The notes: generated by a model from the letters alone, not told the origin. Shown: positions 1 to 9,786, counted from the first letter of the stretch. The stretch is 64,000 bases of DNA from Rhizobium sp. (GCA_019739215.1 JAHHDR010000020.1:62001-126000), one strand, 5' to 3'. Made by a program: numbers and translations.

Positions 1-356
1 CCAAGCGTGGCCGAATTCATCAGCAGGCGTTGGCTGACATCCTGCCAGTTCACGCGCCAGAGCTCGACGGAGGCGCCGTCGTAGCGGCCGCCGGCGAGAT
101 CGTCTTCGCTGAGGCTTGAGTCGGAAAGGGCGCCGTCGACATTCATGTTGTCGACGGAGACGCCGAGATTTTGCACGAGCTGCGTCGCGGTAAACCCGCC
201 GCTCGCCGTAAAGGTCACGCCGTCGAATGTCAGGTCGATATCGTGTTCGGTAAAGCCGAGCACCGTGCCGTCGCCGCGCGTGAGTTTCCAGCAATAGCAA
301 AGCGTGGTGGCGCCACTGTCGAGATGCGCCTGGAGGCCGGCAGGAAGAGTTTTCAT
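1..356 (-). CDS. DUF2163 phage tail protein, N-terminal part (cut by window edge)
   Basis: Only the N-terminal 118 or so codons are present; the gene runs off the left edge. The translation begins MKTLPAGLQAHLDSGATTL and continues with CWKLTRGDG and GFTEHDIDL, the characteristic opening of the DUF2163/TIGR02218 phage tail family, which also includes the RcGTA Orfg13-type tail-tip proteins. The start codon overlaps the DUF2460 stop (ATGA), so the two are translationally coupled. Family members are structural tail-tip proteins placed after DUF2460 and before a cell-wall hydrolase, so the prophage should continue to the left with hydrolase, host-specificity and lysis genes. Confidence 0.8.
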   Translation of the reverse strand, partial: MKTLPAGLQAHLDSGATTLCYCWKLTRGDGTVLGFTEHDIDLTFDGVTFTASGGFTATQLVQNLGVSVDNMNVDGALSDSSLSEDDLAGGRYDGASVELWRVNWQDVSQRLLMNSATL

Positions 357-1000
357 GCGATGTCCTCCAGTGCGATCCTGAGTTCGACGACACGGATTTG
401 CGGCACCGAACCCTGCTTGAACTGCTCAAGGTTGAGGTCGAGCTTGTCGTCATCGAACCTGACAGGCACGTCGAATTCATAGCCGCAACGGACAACATGA
501 CCGTTGGCCGGCGCAATGTCGAAGGTGACAACGCCGGTCGCCGTGTCGACCTCATAGAGCGAGGGCGCGAGGGTCACGCCATTGACCGACGCCAGGACCG
601 TTCCGGAAACAGGCTTGATGATCGGCCGCTCATAGCTCTCGCTGCCGGACATGTACGTCTTGACGATCTGCCACTCGGTCCGGACGGCATCACCCGTCCC
701 GATCACCTGGTCGCCGGCGGCGGGCGTCTGCAGGGGAGCGCAGGACTTGTAGTCCGACCAGTCCCGCCAGCGGAAACCATGGAGCCGCCCGCGCCGGGCC
801 TCCCAGAAGGCGATGACGCCGGCGAGCTGGTCGACAGTGCGGACGCCGAGGCCCGCGTCATAGGACCGGCGCGAGTGCATCCAGACAGCATTGCGTTCCT
901 CGAAACCCGATCGCAGCGTGACGATGTCCGTCCGCCGCTCCGGCCCGCCGGAAGAACCCAGCGAGATATCGATCGGGAAACGCGCTTCATGAAAGCTCAT
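353..1000 (-). CDS. DUF2460 phage tail protein
   Basis: A 215-residue protein starting MSFHEARFPIDISLGSSGG, followed by GPERRTDIVTL, SGFEERNA, RRSYDAGLGVR and FWEARRGRLHGFRW. This is the conserved N-terminal signature of the DUF2460 (TIGR02217) family of siphophage and gene-transfer-agent tail proteins. Length fits the family. It lies between the tape measure gene (27-bp gap) and the DUF2163 gene (4-bp overlap), the usual order in alphaproteobacterial siphophages and GTAs. The likely role is at the distal tail, connecting the tube to the baseplate; that role is family knowledge plus inference. Confidence 0.88.
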   Translation of the reverse strand: MSFHEARFPIDISLGSSGGPERRTDIVTLRSGFEERNAVWMHSRRSYDAGLGVRTVDQLAGVIAFWEARRGRLHGFRWRDWSDYKSCAPLQTPAAGDQVIGTGDAVRTEWQIVKTYMSGSESYERPIIKPVSGTVLASVNGVTLAPSLYEVDTATGVVTFDIAPANGHVVRCGYEFDVPVRFDDDKLDLNLEQFKQGSVPQIRVVELRIALEDIA

Positions 1001-1027
1001 CGTCAGGCCTCAATGGAAGATGGCGCC

Positions 1028-2816
1028 TCAATTGTTGCGCGCGCCGCGCGCCATGACGCGATTGAGCCGGGCCGCGATCTGGTTTTCCGATCGGCGGAAG
1101 CCCTCGACATCGGGCGTCTGAATATGGAAATGAATAACGGTCGGCGCCTGACCCGAACCCATGGCTTTCGCTGTCCGGTCGGCCGACAGGATGCGGCTTC
1201 CACGCGGCACGTTGATCAGTTCCGGCCCTTCCTCACCCACGATCGACCACCCGCCGGGAGCGGACTCGGTGCCTTTGGCGAACAGTCCAACCTTGCCGGC
1301 CGGATTGAACGGCGCCGACGGAAACAGGAAGCTGAAGGGATTGAACCCAACGCCGGCGGTCGATCCCATCAACCTGTCGATCAGGCTGCCGGCAAGCCGT
1401 TCTTCCGTCTTGACCGCGAGGGTATCGATGAACCCCAGGAAAGCATTGCCCAAAGAATCCAGGGCGCCTTCACCGGCTTGGACCCCTTGCCGGAAGGTGG
1501 TGAAAAAGGACGCCGTGCTGGATTTCAGAAACTCGGTCTGTTCGGCGAGCGCTTCCGTTGCCTTTCGCTGCCGTTCGATATCGCTGACCAGGGCGGCAAT
1601 TGCCCGTCCCTCGGCACTTACCAGTGTCACGCCGGCGCGGCGCAACTCGTTGACGATCTTCTGTTCGGTCGAGTTCAACCCGAGGACTTCGCGTTCCTGG
1701 TTTAGTTTCTCGATCACCTTCTCATAGGCGCTGGCCTGTTCCCGGGCGGCGGCCGTCGACCCCTTCCGATCGGCGCTATCGCTACCGGGAATGACGGTCT
1801 TCGGTGCGAAGCGATCTCGCAGCATGCGTGCGAGCGCTTCGTTTTCCTGGGCCGGCCCGAACGCATCGTTGATCCGGTTTTGAAGTGACAGCTCGGAAAG
1901 GCGCCCGCCCTTCGTGCCCTGTACCGGCCCGTTTTGGATAAGGTCCAGGCCCTTGCCGATCAGCGTCACTTGCCCCTCGACCAGGCGTGCGCCTTTTTCC
2001 GCCGTTGCGAACATTTGCTCAAGTGCGGTGTAGTTCGAAATGCCCTTGAAAAAATTCATGATCGAGGCGGAGTGCGTATCTAAGGCCACGACGCTGCTGA
2101 GAATAGCGCTTTTCGCGTTGATCTCGAAATTCCGCCACATCTTGTCGAAGGCGTCGTCGATCTCGGCAGCCTTGCGCAGAATCTCTTCATCGAGAACGCC
2201 GCCGGCCTCATCGGCCTTGGCCATCAACTGGTCGAAGCCGCGCGCGCCGTCCCGCAATGCCAAAACCATCCCGTCGCCGACCTTGCCGAAACCGGCCAGT
2301 GCCAGCGTCATTCGCTCCTGATCGCTGCCAGCGCGCGAGATCAACTCCGCATAGTCGCGCATCAGGTCGACCGACGACCGCAGCTTACCCTCGCCATCCG
2401 TCAGTGAAACACCGTTGGCCTTCAGGATGTCCGCGAGACGTCCGCCCTGCGTATAGGCCTCGCCGATCCGCTTCGACCATTGCGTCAGCAAAACCGTCGA
2501 CCTCGCCGGCTTCGATTCCAGCAAGCTTGAAACCCCATTGCAAGCGCTGCAGATCATCGGCTGCGACGCCGACCTTGTCTGCGAGGTCGACGAGGTCGGC
2601 CGCTTCGGTGATGACGCCGCGCACAATCCTGCCGAATTGCTCGATACCGGCAAGCGTGAACGCGGCAGCGAAGGCCTTGGCTGCCGTACCGGCGAGCGCA
2701 TAGCTCGAACTCGTCTTGTCGAGTTGCGAATTGAACCGCTTCGCCCGCGCTTCGGCCGAGTCGAAGGCCGGGGCGGTGCGATCTTTCGCGTTGATGCCGA
2801 ATTCGAGATCGCGCAC
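1028..2816 (-). CDS. Phage tail tape measure protein (one-base frameshift)
   Basis: Residues from MRDLEFGINAKDRTAPAFDS onward show the tape-measure N-terminus, with helical alanine-rich stretches (TAAKAFAAAFTLAG) and the family motif ADLVDLADKVGVAADDLQRL. The frame then breaks near 2490 and resumes one base later with TQWSKRIGEAYTQGG and a long helical body; the C-terminal part has a typical EGPELINVPRGSRIL segment. Dropping one base from the four-base A run at 2490-2493 (T on the coding strand) gives a single 595-codon frame, a plausible length for a short-tailed siphophage ruler. The break is therefore probably an assembly indel. The gene follows the tail chaperone with a one-base overlap. 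Confidence 0.85.
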
Positions 2817-3343
2817 TAGTCTTGCCCTCGCAACTCGAAAAAGGCGATCCAGCCGATCAGTTCAAGATAGGGGATCGCCTCGATCTCCCCGATCGTCTTG
2901 CCCAGGCGGACACCGAGCGCATGCAAGGTCATGCGCAGCGGCTCCGCCGTCAGGCGTTTTTTTGCGTCGTCGACCTGCTCGGTGACGGAGCGGCTTTCGC
3001 CGCCAGCTTCCGTCAAGCCGGCATCGAACAGGATGGCATTGGCGATCCGGCCGACGATCTCGCCGTCGACGGCATGACGCAGGTCATGTTCCGCCATGCC
3101 GTCGAACAGCCTGGCGCCATTGGCGTCGCAGGCCTTGATGATGACCGCGCGCAGGATGACGATACCGCCGGCCGGGGCGCGGCCCTTGTCGTCGGCCGCA
3201 TAGATGCGCTCACGATCGCGGACTGTGAGCGGCGACCAGGTGATGATGGCCGGCCCGTCATGGTCGCCCCATTCCGCAACCGTGATTTCACGGCGCGGCT
3301 GGTCGGCGTAATGTGCTTTCGCGCGTTCCAGGATCGAGCTCAT
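2816..3343 (-). CDS. Probable phage tail assembly chaperone
   Basis: A 175-residue protein starting MSSILERAKAHYADQPRREI. The start at 3343 is preferred over an upstream Met because it sits next to the end of the tail tube gene. No enzymatic motif is visible. The sequence is acidic and mixed helical (WSPLTVRDRERIYAADD; DLRHAVDGEIVGRIANAIL), resembling tail chaperones. Position is the main evidence: it lies exactly between tail tube and tape measure, where siphophages encode the chaperone that coats the tape measure during assembly. No slippery site for the classical programmed frameshift was evident. Confidence 0.55.
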   Translation of the reverse strand: MSSILERAKAHYADQPRREITVAEWGDHDGPAIITWSPLTVRDRERIYAADDKGRAPAGGIVILRAVIIKACDANGARLFDGMAEHDLRHAVDGEIVGRIANAILFDAGLTEAGGESRSVTEQVDDAKKRLTAEPLRMTLHALGVRLGKTIGEIEAIPYLELIGWIAFFELRGQD

Positions 3344-3344
3344 G

Positions 3345-3737
3345 TCAGGCCACCGTCGCGCTCGTGAGTGCGCCATTGCCGGTGAAGCTGAAGGATGCCG
3401 TCACCTTCTCACCCATTGCGCCCTGCCGACCGAGGCCCGTAACGGACGCCGTACCGCTGAAATACTGTTTGCCGCTGCCATCGCCGTCCGAATAGAAGCC
3501 GATGGTAACCGACGCGCCGATTGTAAGCGCGTTTTGGCCATTGGTGTCAGCCGGGTCGTAGTTGCAATCCACCGAGCCGCTCCAGCCGGGAATCCCGGTC
3601 AGATGCGTCTGCGCAGTGTCTCCCATCGACGTCGTGTCGCTGACGCCGACGCTTTCATTGATCGACCAGGACGTGGTTTCGGCCACGACATTCGTCGTCA
3701 GCTTCACCTTGCCATTCTTGCCATGATGCACTGCCAT
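3345..3737 (-). CDS. Major tail tube protein
   Basis: A 130-residue protein starting MAVHHGKNGKVKLTTNVVAE, with ISFSFTGNG-like beta strands near the end (KVTASFSFTGNGAL) and SWSINESVGVSDTTSMGD after the N-terminus. This is typical of small siphophage and Mu-like tail tube subunits. The start at 3737 is chosen because GGAG lies about 10 bases upstream on the coding strand; longer upstream starts lack a good site. It is followed immediately by the putative chaperone and tape measure. In a normal tail module the tail terminator gene would lie directly upstream, but here it is 5.6 kb away because a cargo block separates them. Confidence 0.75.
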   Translation of the reverse strand: MAVHHGKNGKVKLTTNVVAETTSWSINESVGVSDTTSMGDTAQTHLTGIPGWSGSVDCNYDPADTNGQNALTIGASVTIGFYSDGDGSGKQYFSGTASVTGLGRQGAMGEKVTASFSFTGNGALTSATVA

Positions 3738-3830
3738 AGCGCTTCTCCTAGAGTGCGGTTGCGGATTGGGATTTGGAAACGTGTGGAGCGCTTGATTGGC
3801 TGCGATCAAGCGCTGTACGCAGATAAGTTA

Positions 3831-4104
3831 AGGGGAAGGATCACCTCAGCGATCGCACCGGCAGTCGCGTGGTCGCGCGAGCCTATGGCAACTTAGCGCC
3901 AATGCGAGAGAACGGCGGGAACAGGAATGGAAACGGCTCCACGAGCTATTGGGGATCCTCGAGAACCTTGATGAGAAAAACGGCCGTTGGCGTCAAATCG
4001 CGGCAGCCTCCGAGCTCGGCGAATTGAAGATCAACAAGCCGACCGATCTGTCGATTGCGAAAAATGCTCATCAGTTCTGGAGCGCGAAGGGGAACCGACT
4101 TTAG
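3831..4104 (+). pseudogene. Orphan 3' gene fragment
   Basis: The plus-strand frame ending in TAG at 4102-4104 is open back to a stop near 3829. From about 3880 it reads like a genuine soluble helical protein end (WQLSANARERREQEWKRLHE, then LLGILENLDEKNGRWRQIAA and a C-terminus QFWSAKGNRL). No plausible start codon or ribosome site exists in the open stretch, and upstream it abuts the tail tube gene. I read it as the truncated 3' end of a gene carried in with the cargo block. I do not recognise the family. Confidence 0.4.
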
Positions 4105-6283
4105 TCTGCGCCGAACTGATCGTGAGATATCGAGATTGGACCGGTGACTGAGCGCCCTTCATTCATAAGCCCGGAGGAGCTATAGGGCGTTTTCATTACA
4201 AGCGCTTACTGGTTGGGTTAGCCACCATCTTTCAGGTTTAGTTCCGTAGGTATGGCTAACCTTCGATTGTCGGGTCCCCTTGACTGAAGGTATGCCCGTC
4301 TTCCAGTTTTGCTAACATACGATTGACAGCCTTCTCCCCTGGCGCGGCTTTTCCCTGTCCGCGCTTGACGTGTATTCGCGCCACTATGCGCTTGAGCAGT
4401 CCCCGCTCAAAATTTGTGTTAACATTATCGTGGAACTGGCTCATCGAACCACCTAACATGTACTTTAGATAGAGCGCGCGCCGGTCGATATTATTAATAA
4501 CATTCTCAGCCGTTGGGCCCCATTTGTGAGGCTTCGCGCGGATCAAAAGGCAAAACAAAACATAAAGTTGGAAGTCTTTTGGCGTCTCCTCTGAAAGTAG
4601 ATACTTAAAGACCTCCCCGAGCTTGCGCGATCCAAACTCGTCCGCTGCTTTTTCCGTCACCGCACGGGGTATCGCGCTTGCTATTTTATTAACATTTTGA
4701 AGGTGGTTTTCATCCTCATTCGAAGTAACCGCTATCTTGTTCACGAACGCTATATCGTTCCACATAAAATATCGCCGAGATGCAATCGCAGGGGCAAAAA
4801 CAAACCCCAATCGATAGATTAAGGTGTAGGCCTCCACGATTGCCCTGACAGCACGCAGCTTTAATTCGCCTTCGATATCGACTGCATTGGAAATTGCCGT
4901 TATGACTTCAGCCTTGTTGTCTAAGAGACTTCTCTCGAGCAAGTTGAAATCTCGGATGATTACAAACTGATTGTCGGTTCGGCGTTCAGCCATGACTGAT
5001 GTCTTAAGCTTGTCTAGTTCGGCTGACGAGGTAGGCCCTGCCTGCAGGCTAGTCGCCACAGCATCCCAAGTCTTTTGCTCCTCTTCGAGGGATAGCTTCC
5101 ATTCGAAGTCAGCGACTGGGTCAAAGTCTCGCAAATCGTAATGACCGTAGAAATGCTTTATCGAATTCTCCAGCTTCTCCGTCAGATTCTCGACAAGCGC
5201 AGTGTTGTCTGCTGATAATCCACTTATCACCTCCACTAGGCCATCGACGTTCAAATGAAGGTTATTATCAAGAAATTTGGCCAGCTCCTTTGGTCTATTT
5301 GCGACGTGTCTCCCCAGAAAATAACTGTAAAAAAGCTTGTACTTAAAGTGATACTCACCGCTTTGGTTTTGGATGAATTTAGAGCCTGTGAGGTCAGCTA
5401 GCAATGCTGATTTGTCGAAGTTGACAATCACTCTCTTCATATAAGCGTCGCAAAAGGCATTCCAGTCAGGCATCGTAAATACTGTACGGCCTTCTGAAAA
5501 GAGGCTTGCCACAAATCCAGAAAGAACGTCAAGTTTATTGTCAATATTAAATGATCCGAGGTAGGCATCACTAGGTCGACGGAGGACGTCTTTTATGTAT
5601 CTGTCCATTATTTGAAGTTTGCTTAGTGGCGAAAAGTCTCCCTCTTTTTGAAGAATAGATATGTACATTAATACATTTGCAGGAGTTAAAGGGATGCACA
5701 GCTGTAAGAGATCGGTGTACGTCTTCTCAACAACGGCAGAAACAAAATCTTCATCTCCGGTGTTGCACATTAGAGCCGCTATCTCTCTGATGCGTGCTCG
5801 GCTGAGGTTTGGAAGAATAAGAACTTCGTAGTTCTCCATCAATAACGGATCCTCTAGAGATGATCCGCTCTGTTTTGTTAACAGTATGACTCTATCGACC
5901 GCGCCGATCGATGCTATTTCTTTTAAAAGACGCTCATGTTGTTCGAATAGCACTTCATCGAGCACTAAGATCCTCGCCTTTTGCGAGCGCGGTTTGAAGG
6001 CGTTATCTTGTTCTAGTTTTCGTCGATAAGATGGTAGTGCGGAGGCGACTCGGTAGTGGGCTTCGGCGCCTTCTTTTCGCAACTCGAGAACAAGTCGCTT
6101 TCCGAGGGTCGTAAGTCCGGTCTCATGCCTGCCTGTTACCACGAATGATCTATCGGACTGGAGAACCTCTGACAGACTGATCTCTTCCCCCGGCTCGTCG
6201 TTATCATCACTGAGATCGCGCGGCCTGAATAGCCCCGAGATTTGTAGACACCTTCTTCCTAATTTTGAGGCAAGAAGAGCATC

Positions 6284-6556
6284 ATGAGCAAATCGAATTT
6301 CAGCGACGAGTTTAAGCGCGACGCGGTGCGTCAGATCACCGAACGGGGCTATCCGGTTTCGGAAGTTTCACAGCGGCTGGGTGTCAGCCAGCACTCGCTC
6401 TATGAGTGGAAGAAGAAGTTCTCCTCGATGCCCGGTGGCCATGGTAGCGACCAGTCAGAGGAGATCAGGCAGCTCAAGAGGGAACTGGCGCGGGTCACCG
6501 AGGAGCGCGACATATTAAAAAAAGCGACCGCGTATTTCGCCAGGGATGCAAAGTGA
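6284..6556 (+). CDS. IS3-family transposase OrfA
   Basis: A 90-residue protein with the OrfA helix-turn-helix that binds the inverted repeats (FSDEFKRDAVRQITERGYP, then VSEVSQRLGVSQHSLYEWKK), followed by a leucine-zipper-like helix (IRQLKRELARVTEERDIL) ending KKATAYFARDAK. It lies inside the IS element. The A7G run at 6517-6524 is in the right place for the programmed -1 frameshift that makes the OrfAB transposase of this family. The orfB frame is open back through that run. Confidence 0.95.
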   Translation: MSKSNFSDEFKRDAVRQITERGYPVSEVSQRLGVSQHSLYEWKKKFSSMPGGHGSDQSEEIRQLKRELARVTEERDILKKATAYFARDAK

Positions 6557-7413
6557 AGTACGCGTTCGTTGCCCAGCATCAACAGCGGTTTTCGGTGCGA
6601 ATGATGTGTCGCCTGTTCCGCATCCATCCCAGCGGGTTTTATGCCTGGCTTCGGATGCCCTTGAGCAAGCGTGCCTTTGAGGACAAGCGGCAGATCGATC
6701 TGCTCCAGACGGCTTGGGAAGAGAGCGGCAAGGTCTACGGGTATCGCAAGCTTCATGACGACCTGCTCGATCACGGCGAGACATGCTGCCCCAACCGGGT
6801 TGCGCGTCTGACGCGGATTGCCGGGATAAAGGCTCAGATCGGCTACAAGCGCCGTCCCGGAGTTTATGGCGGCAGGCCTTCCATTGTCATCGACAACACT
6901 CTGGACCGTCAATTCGACGTTGCTGCTCCGGACAAGGCGTGGGTCACGGACATCACCTACATCCGGACCAACGAAGGCTTCGCCTATCTCGCGGTGGTGA
7001 TCGATCTCTATTCCCGCCGTGTCATCGGCTGGTCGATGCAGAGCCGTCAGACAACGGATGTCGTGCTGCAGGCGTTGCTGATGGCTGTCTGGAGGCGAAA
7101 GCCAAAGGAAAAGGTTCTGGTGCATTCGGATCAGGGATCGCAATTCACCAGCATGGACTGGGCAGCGTTCCTGAAGCACCACAATCTGGTTCACTCGATG
7201 AGCCGACGGGGCAACTGCCATGACAATGCCGTCGCTGAGAGCTTCTTCAATCTGTTGAAGCGGGAGCGGATACGCCGAAAGGTCTATCGCTCAAGAGACG
7301 AAGCTAGGCAGGACGTGTTCGACTATATCGAGATGTTCTACAACCCGAAGCGCAAACATGTCAGAAACGGGATGCTGTCGCCCGTCGAGTTCGAAAAGCA
7401 GCAGAAAACGTAA
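6553..7413 (+). CDS. IS3-family transposase OrfB (DDE integrase domain)
   Basis: A 286-residue protein beginning with GTG at 6553, overlapping the end of orfA by 4 bases. It has the HTH_21 region (GKVYGYRKLHDDL) and the rve/DDE core: first Asp in WVTDITYIRT, second in VHSDQGSQFTS, Glu in NAVAESFFNLLKRE. The C-terminus is YNPKRKHVRNGMLSPVEFE. All three catalytic acidic residues are present, so the element should be active. It is mainly expressed as an OrfAB fusion by -1 frameshifting. Confidence 0.95.
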   Translation: MKYAFVAQHQQRFSVRMMCRLFRIHPSGFYAWLRMPLSKRAFEDKRQIDLLQTAWEESGKVYGYRKLHDDLLDHGETCCPNRVARLTRIAGIKAQIGYKRRPGVYGGRPSIVIDNTLDRQFDVAAPDKAWVTDITYIRTNEGFAYLAVVIDLYSRRVIGWSMQSRQTTDVVLQALLMAVWRRKPKEKVLVHSDQGSQFTSMDWAAFLKHHNLVHSMSRRGNCHDNAVAESFFNLLKRERIRRKVYRSRDEARQDVFDYIEMFYNPKRKHVRNGMLSPVEFEKQQKT

Positions 7414-8495
7414 CCGGAGGGTGTCTACGAAACTCGGGGCTATTCAGCCGGAGTAAACGAGGCTCGCTGTAAATTTGCGTTCCACTAGGGCTCACAAAAA
7501 GGTTTTGTTGAAAATCCACCCGGGCTCGCTCGACGGGTTCGCTCGTGATCATAACCGCACCGGCGCTCGAAACCTCCGGGGTGTGCAGCGTTGTCTCCGA
7601 CAATGCTTCGAGGAGACGGATCAGATCGGAGTGGTCCTCGCGGCCATCTTCCGCGGACTTTACTGTGTAGAAAACCGGGTTCACGCGATACTTGCGACTA
7701 AAGGTCTTTCTCGCCAGTAGAGAAATGGTGTCTTCGTCCCGATTGCCAATCAGCGCAAAATGCCGATTGTCGGAGTTGTAATTGCGAAGTACGTGCTCGA
7801 GAACGCGCGTAAAGTAGGGATCTCGATATCCAAATCCTACCGTCAAGACAGTCCGAGAGGTCCACATCGTCTCAAGGAACCGAGTTCGCTCGGCCGTATA
7901 GAAATTGTAGTAATCGTCGCCGGTGAAAACGATGCTCGACGGGTCATTAAAAACCCCGTGCCAATGAAGGATAGGGGGAAGGTCGCCTTGAAATTTCTCG
8001 CCTGACGTCCATTGAGGCAGAGAAAAACGCGTCCACCGAGCGGGTGCTTTCAGGCATCTTGCCATGTTGCTTTACAAAAGCGTTCTCAAGCCCATTGTCG
8101 TAATTCAGCGTGACTTGAGCAAGAAAGGGGATCTTGATCAACGCGACCTGCGCGGTGGTGCAGATGTCTGGAACGTCGAAATAGGTTAGTAACTTTGACC
8201 GAAATACTTGCTTGCCATAGGCGTCTTCGATGCTTGAAGCCGCATCGAGAGGATCTTCCCCGAGAGACTTCATCACCTCCGCCGCATCTGTTGCAGTGAG
8301 GACGCCTCCTAGTTCCGCTTCTCGCGTCAACTCCCGTAGCACGCCGGTCCAAGTGGGAACGTCCGGCACACTGACGCCAGCGCCGGAAAATGCAATGACC
8401 TTCTTCGCTCCCATTTGTTCTCGGAGAGCTGAGAAGGCCGAGCTGTTACCGGGATATTTTTGTTCACAAAGAACATCTTCAAGGTCGGCCACCAA

Positions 8496-9192
8496 GTCCT
8501 ATCCCCCAGGCGAGTCAATTGCGGCCGTAGCATTGCAAACAGCCGCCTAATTCGCAACCCGTCTGATTTAGTGAGCCCCACCAATACAATCAAAAATTGG
8601 GTGCTGCATTCAAGGAAGAGGAGGCAAAGCTTCTTAGGTCCGCCTCGTTGCACGCGGACTCACAGGATGCGTTCGGGAGAAAGAAGTATGCTGCACAACT
8701 TGTCGGTTTTCCGGCTTCAGTACATACCGGGCACGAGGCTTGATTGTTCCCTTTTCCATATCCACAACAGGATCGAAAATGGAGCCATATGAATTCGTGT
8801 CCACCGGTGAGGTCTGCCGAGCATCGCCGCGAATTTTCGGCACGTCGTGAAAAGCCATGTGTCCAACTCTCTTTCGTCAATCAAACGTCTTGGAGCCAAC
8901 CAGGTTCCTTTTCGAGTCGGCATTCAGCCCGCGTGGAGCGAGGGGCGCCAAGTCCGCCCGCGTTGCTGCCTTGCGATGCCCGTTGGAAGCATGCGCCCTA
9001 TGCGGCCCGAGCGGTGTAACCTTTGTTACAGTGCTAATCCGTGTGCGCGCTTTCCACGGCCGCCTCTATTTTCCCTACCTCACTCATTGCGGCCGAACCC
9101 GCAGTTCGGGTCAATGACGCCGGTTCGAATTGGCATGTCGCTGCCGATGTCATGATCGTCGCGCAACTTGCCATCGTGAGCGTCCGTGCCTG
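8496..9192. other. Cargo-block flank with no convincing gene
   Basis: About 700 bases between the start of the SIR2-STAND gene and the remains of the displaced phage gene. Several overlapping short frames on the minus strand between 8630 and 8923 have protein-like pieces (for example NSYGSIFDPVVDMEKGT), but none is continuous without a frameshift and none has a good start. The AT-rich part near 8500-8600 probably contains the SIR2-STAND promoter. I see no RNA gene or repeat here. Confidence 0.3.
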
Positions 9193-9335
9193 TCATTCGC
9201 GCCTGAACCCTGGCCCACGCGATGGACGCTTGTGAAACGCCTCTTTGAGCGACATCGTTAGGGGTGCCCCCGACCGGACGGTGATGTCGCTGGATTAGCG
9301 GTCGTCGCGGCCGTGGCGAGCAATTGTGTTGCCAT
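9193..9335 (-). pseudogene. Broken N-terminal remnant of a small phage protein
   Basis: A start at 9335 opens MATQLLATAATTAN, then the frame is lost and continues in another frame as SDITVRSGAPLTMSLKE before stopping near 9193. This matches the N-terminal pattern of small phage structural proteins of the kind MATQLLA..NSSDITV..G..VT.SLK. It lies just downstream of the tail terminator gene, so the cargo block probably entered at or inside this gene. Identification rests on pattern resemblance only. Confidence 0.35.
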
Positions 9336-9344
9336 GTCAGGCCC

Positions 9345-9785
9345 CTACAGTGCGGTTTCGGCGTGGGTACGCTGAGTGAAAAGCGTGAGGGCGAAAGTGA
9401 GGGCGGCGGTGCAGAAGGTTTTTTCACCCTCGCCGGAAAAGGAAAATTCGGTGGACTGATAAGCATAAGTCTGAATCAAGCCAGCCATGCATGGGTTGCC
9501 TGACAGGACGCGCTCGACGAAGAGGGCCATGCGATCGAGCTGGTCTTCAGTCTCATCAGCATCGCCTTTGGCACACGCCGTGACCCTAAGCATTTCGGTT
9601 CGCTCTTGTGTTCCACTCATCGAAATATCGACGGACATCTCGTTCTGAATTGAGAAGATCAGCGTCGGCGCCAGTTCTTTCGCGAGCGGCAACGTTCGCC
9701 GGGCGAAGACGCGCGGGCCGGCGTCGGCCGATCCGGCAAGATTGATCTTCAACCACTCCCGAATTTGCGTCCGCACGTGCGCCAT
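9345..9785 (-). CDS. Phage tail terminator/completion protein
   Basis: A 146-residue protein starting MAHVRTQIREWLKINLAGS, with ADAGPRVFARRTLPLAKELAP and TLIFSIQNEM. This is the layout of tail terminator or minor tail (gpU/HK97 gp10-type) proteins: an N-terminal helix, a stretch like RVF..R..PL....LP, then a beta strand. The start at 9785 is chosen because the preceding gene's stop is at 9787. It is the last gene of the connector block before the cargo insertion. Confidence 0.6.
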   Translation of the reverse strand: MAHVRTQIREWLKINLAGSADAGPRVFARRTLPLAKELAPTLIFSIQNEMSVDISMSGTQERTEMLRVTACAKGDADETEDQLDRMALFVERVLSGNPCMAGLIQTYAYQSTEFSFSGEGEKTFCTAALTFALTLFTQRTHAETAL

Positions 9786-9786
9786 A

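Larger units (their letters stand above)
6226..7446 (+). mobile_element. IS3-family insertion sequence
   Basis: A complete 1,221-bp element. Terminal inverted repeats of about 27 bp begin TGAATAGCCCCGAG at the left and end CTCGGGGCTATTCA at the right, with two mismatches further in. It is flanked by a direct 3-bp duplication GCC (6223-6225 and 7447-7449), the usual IS3-family target duplication. It carries overlapping orfA and orfB with an A7G slippery run at 6517-6524. The near-perfect ends, intact genes and clean duplication suggest recent insertion into the SIR2-STAND gene, where it preserves the reading frame on both sides. Confidence 0.95.
4256..8495 (-). pseudogene. SIR2-STAND (Avs5-like) antiphage gene, interrupted by an IS element
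   Basis: Read leftward from 8495. Residues about 30-320 are a SIR2 domain: FSGAGVS nucleotide-binding loop, LNYDNGLENAF, LHWHGVFNDP and TGDDYYNF. After the IS the frame continues in a P-loop NTPase with FVVTGRHETGLTTL (Walker A position) and ARILVLDEVLF (Walker B), then a long helical C-terminus. SIR2-STAND fusions such as Avs5 kill infected cells by NAD depletion. The gene is broken by a 1,221-bp IS3 element at 6226-7446 and by a surplus T in the five-base run at 8023-8027. Removing the IS, one 3-bp duplication and one base leaves 3,015 bases, exactly 1,005 codons, so it was one gene. The Walker A lysine is leucine. The stretch is AT-richer than the phage genes around it. Confidence 0.82.

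Noticed and set aside
398..1705. Long plus-strand frame of 435 codons opposite the tail genes
   Set aside because: Shadow of the high-GC minus-strand DUF2460 and tape measure genes; arginine-rich, no start signal or family pattern.
2480..2500. Programmed frameshift in the tape measure gene
   Set aside because: No slippery heptamer; the break is a one-base surplus in a homopolymer like the others in the window. Programmed frameshifts occur in the chaperone gene, not here.
4215..4261. Inverted repeat GGTTAGCCA/TGGCTAACC near the SIR2-STAND stop as terminator
   Set aside because: Arms are 9 bp but separated by about 29 bases and no T-run follows; too weak to call.
8590..8923. Small minus-strand gene in the cargo flank
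   Set aside because: Three overlapping frames each carry protein-like pieces, but no single frame is supported and no start signal is good.
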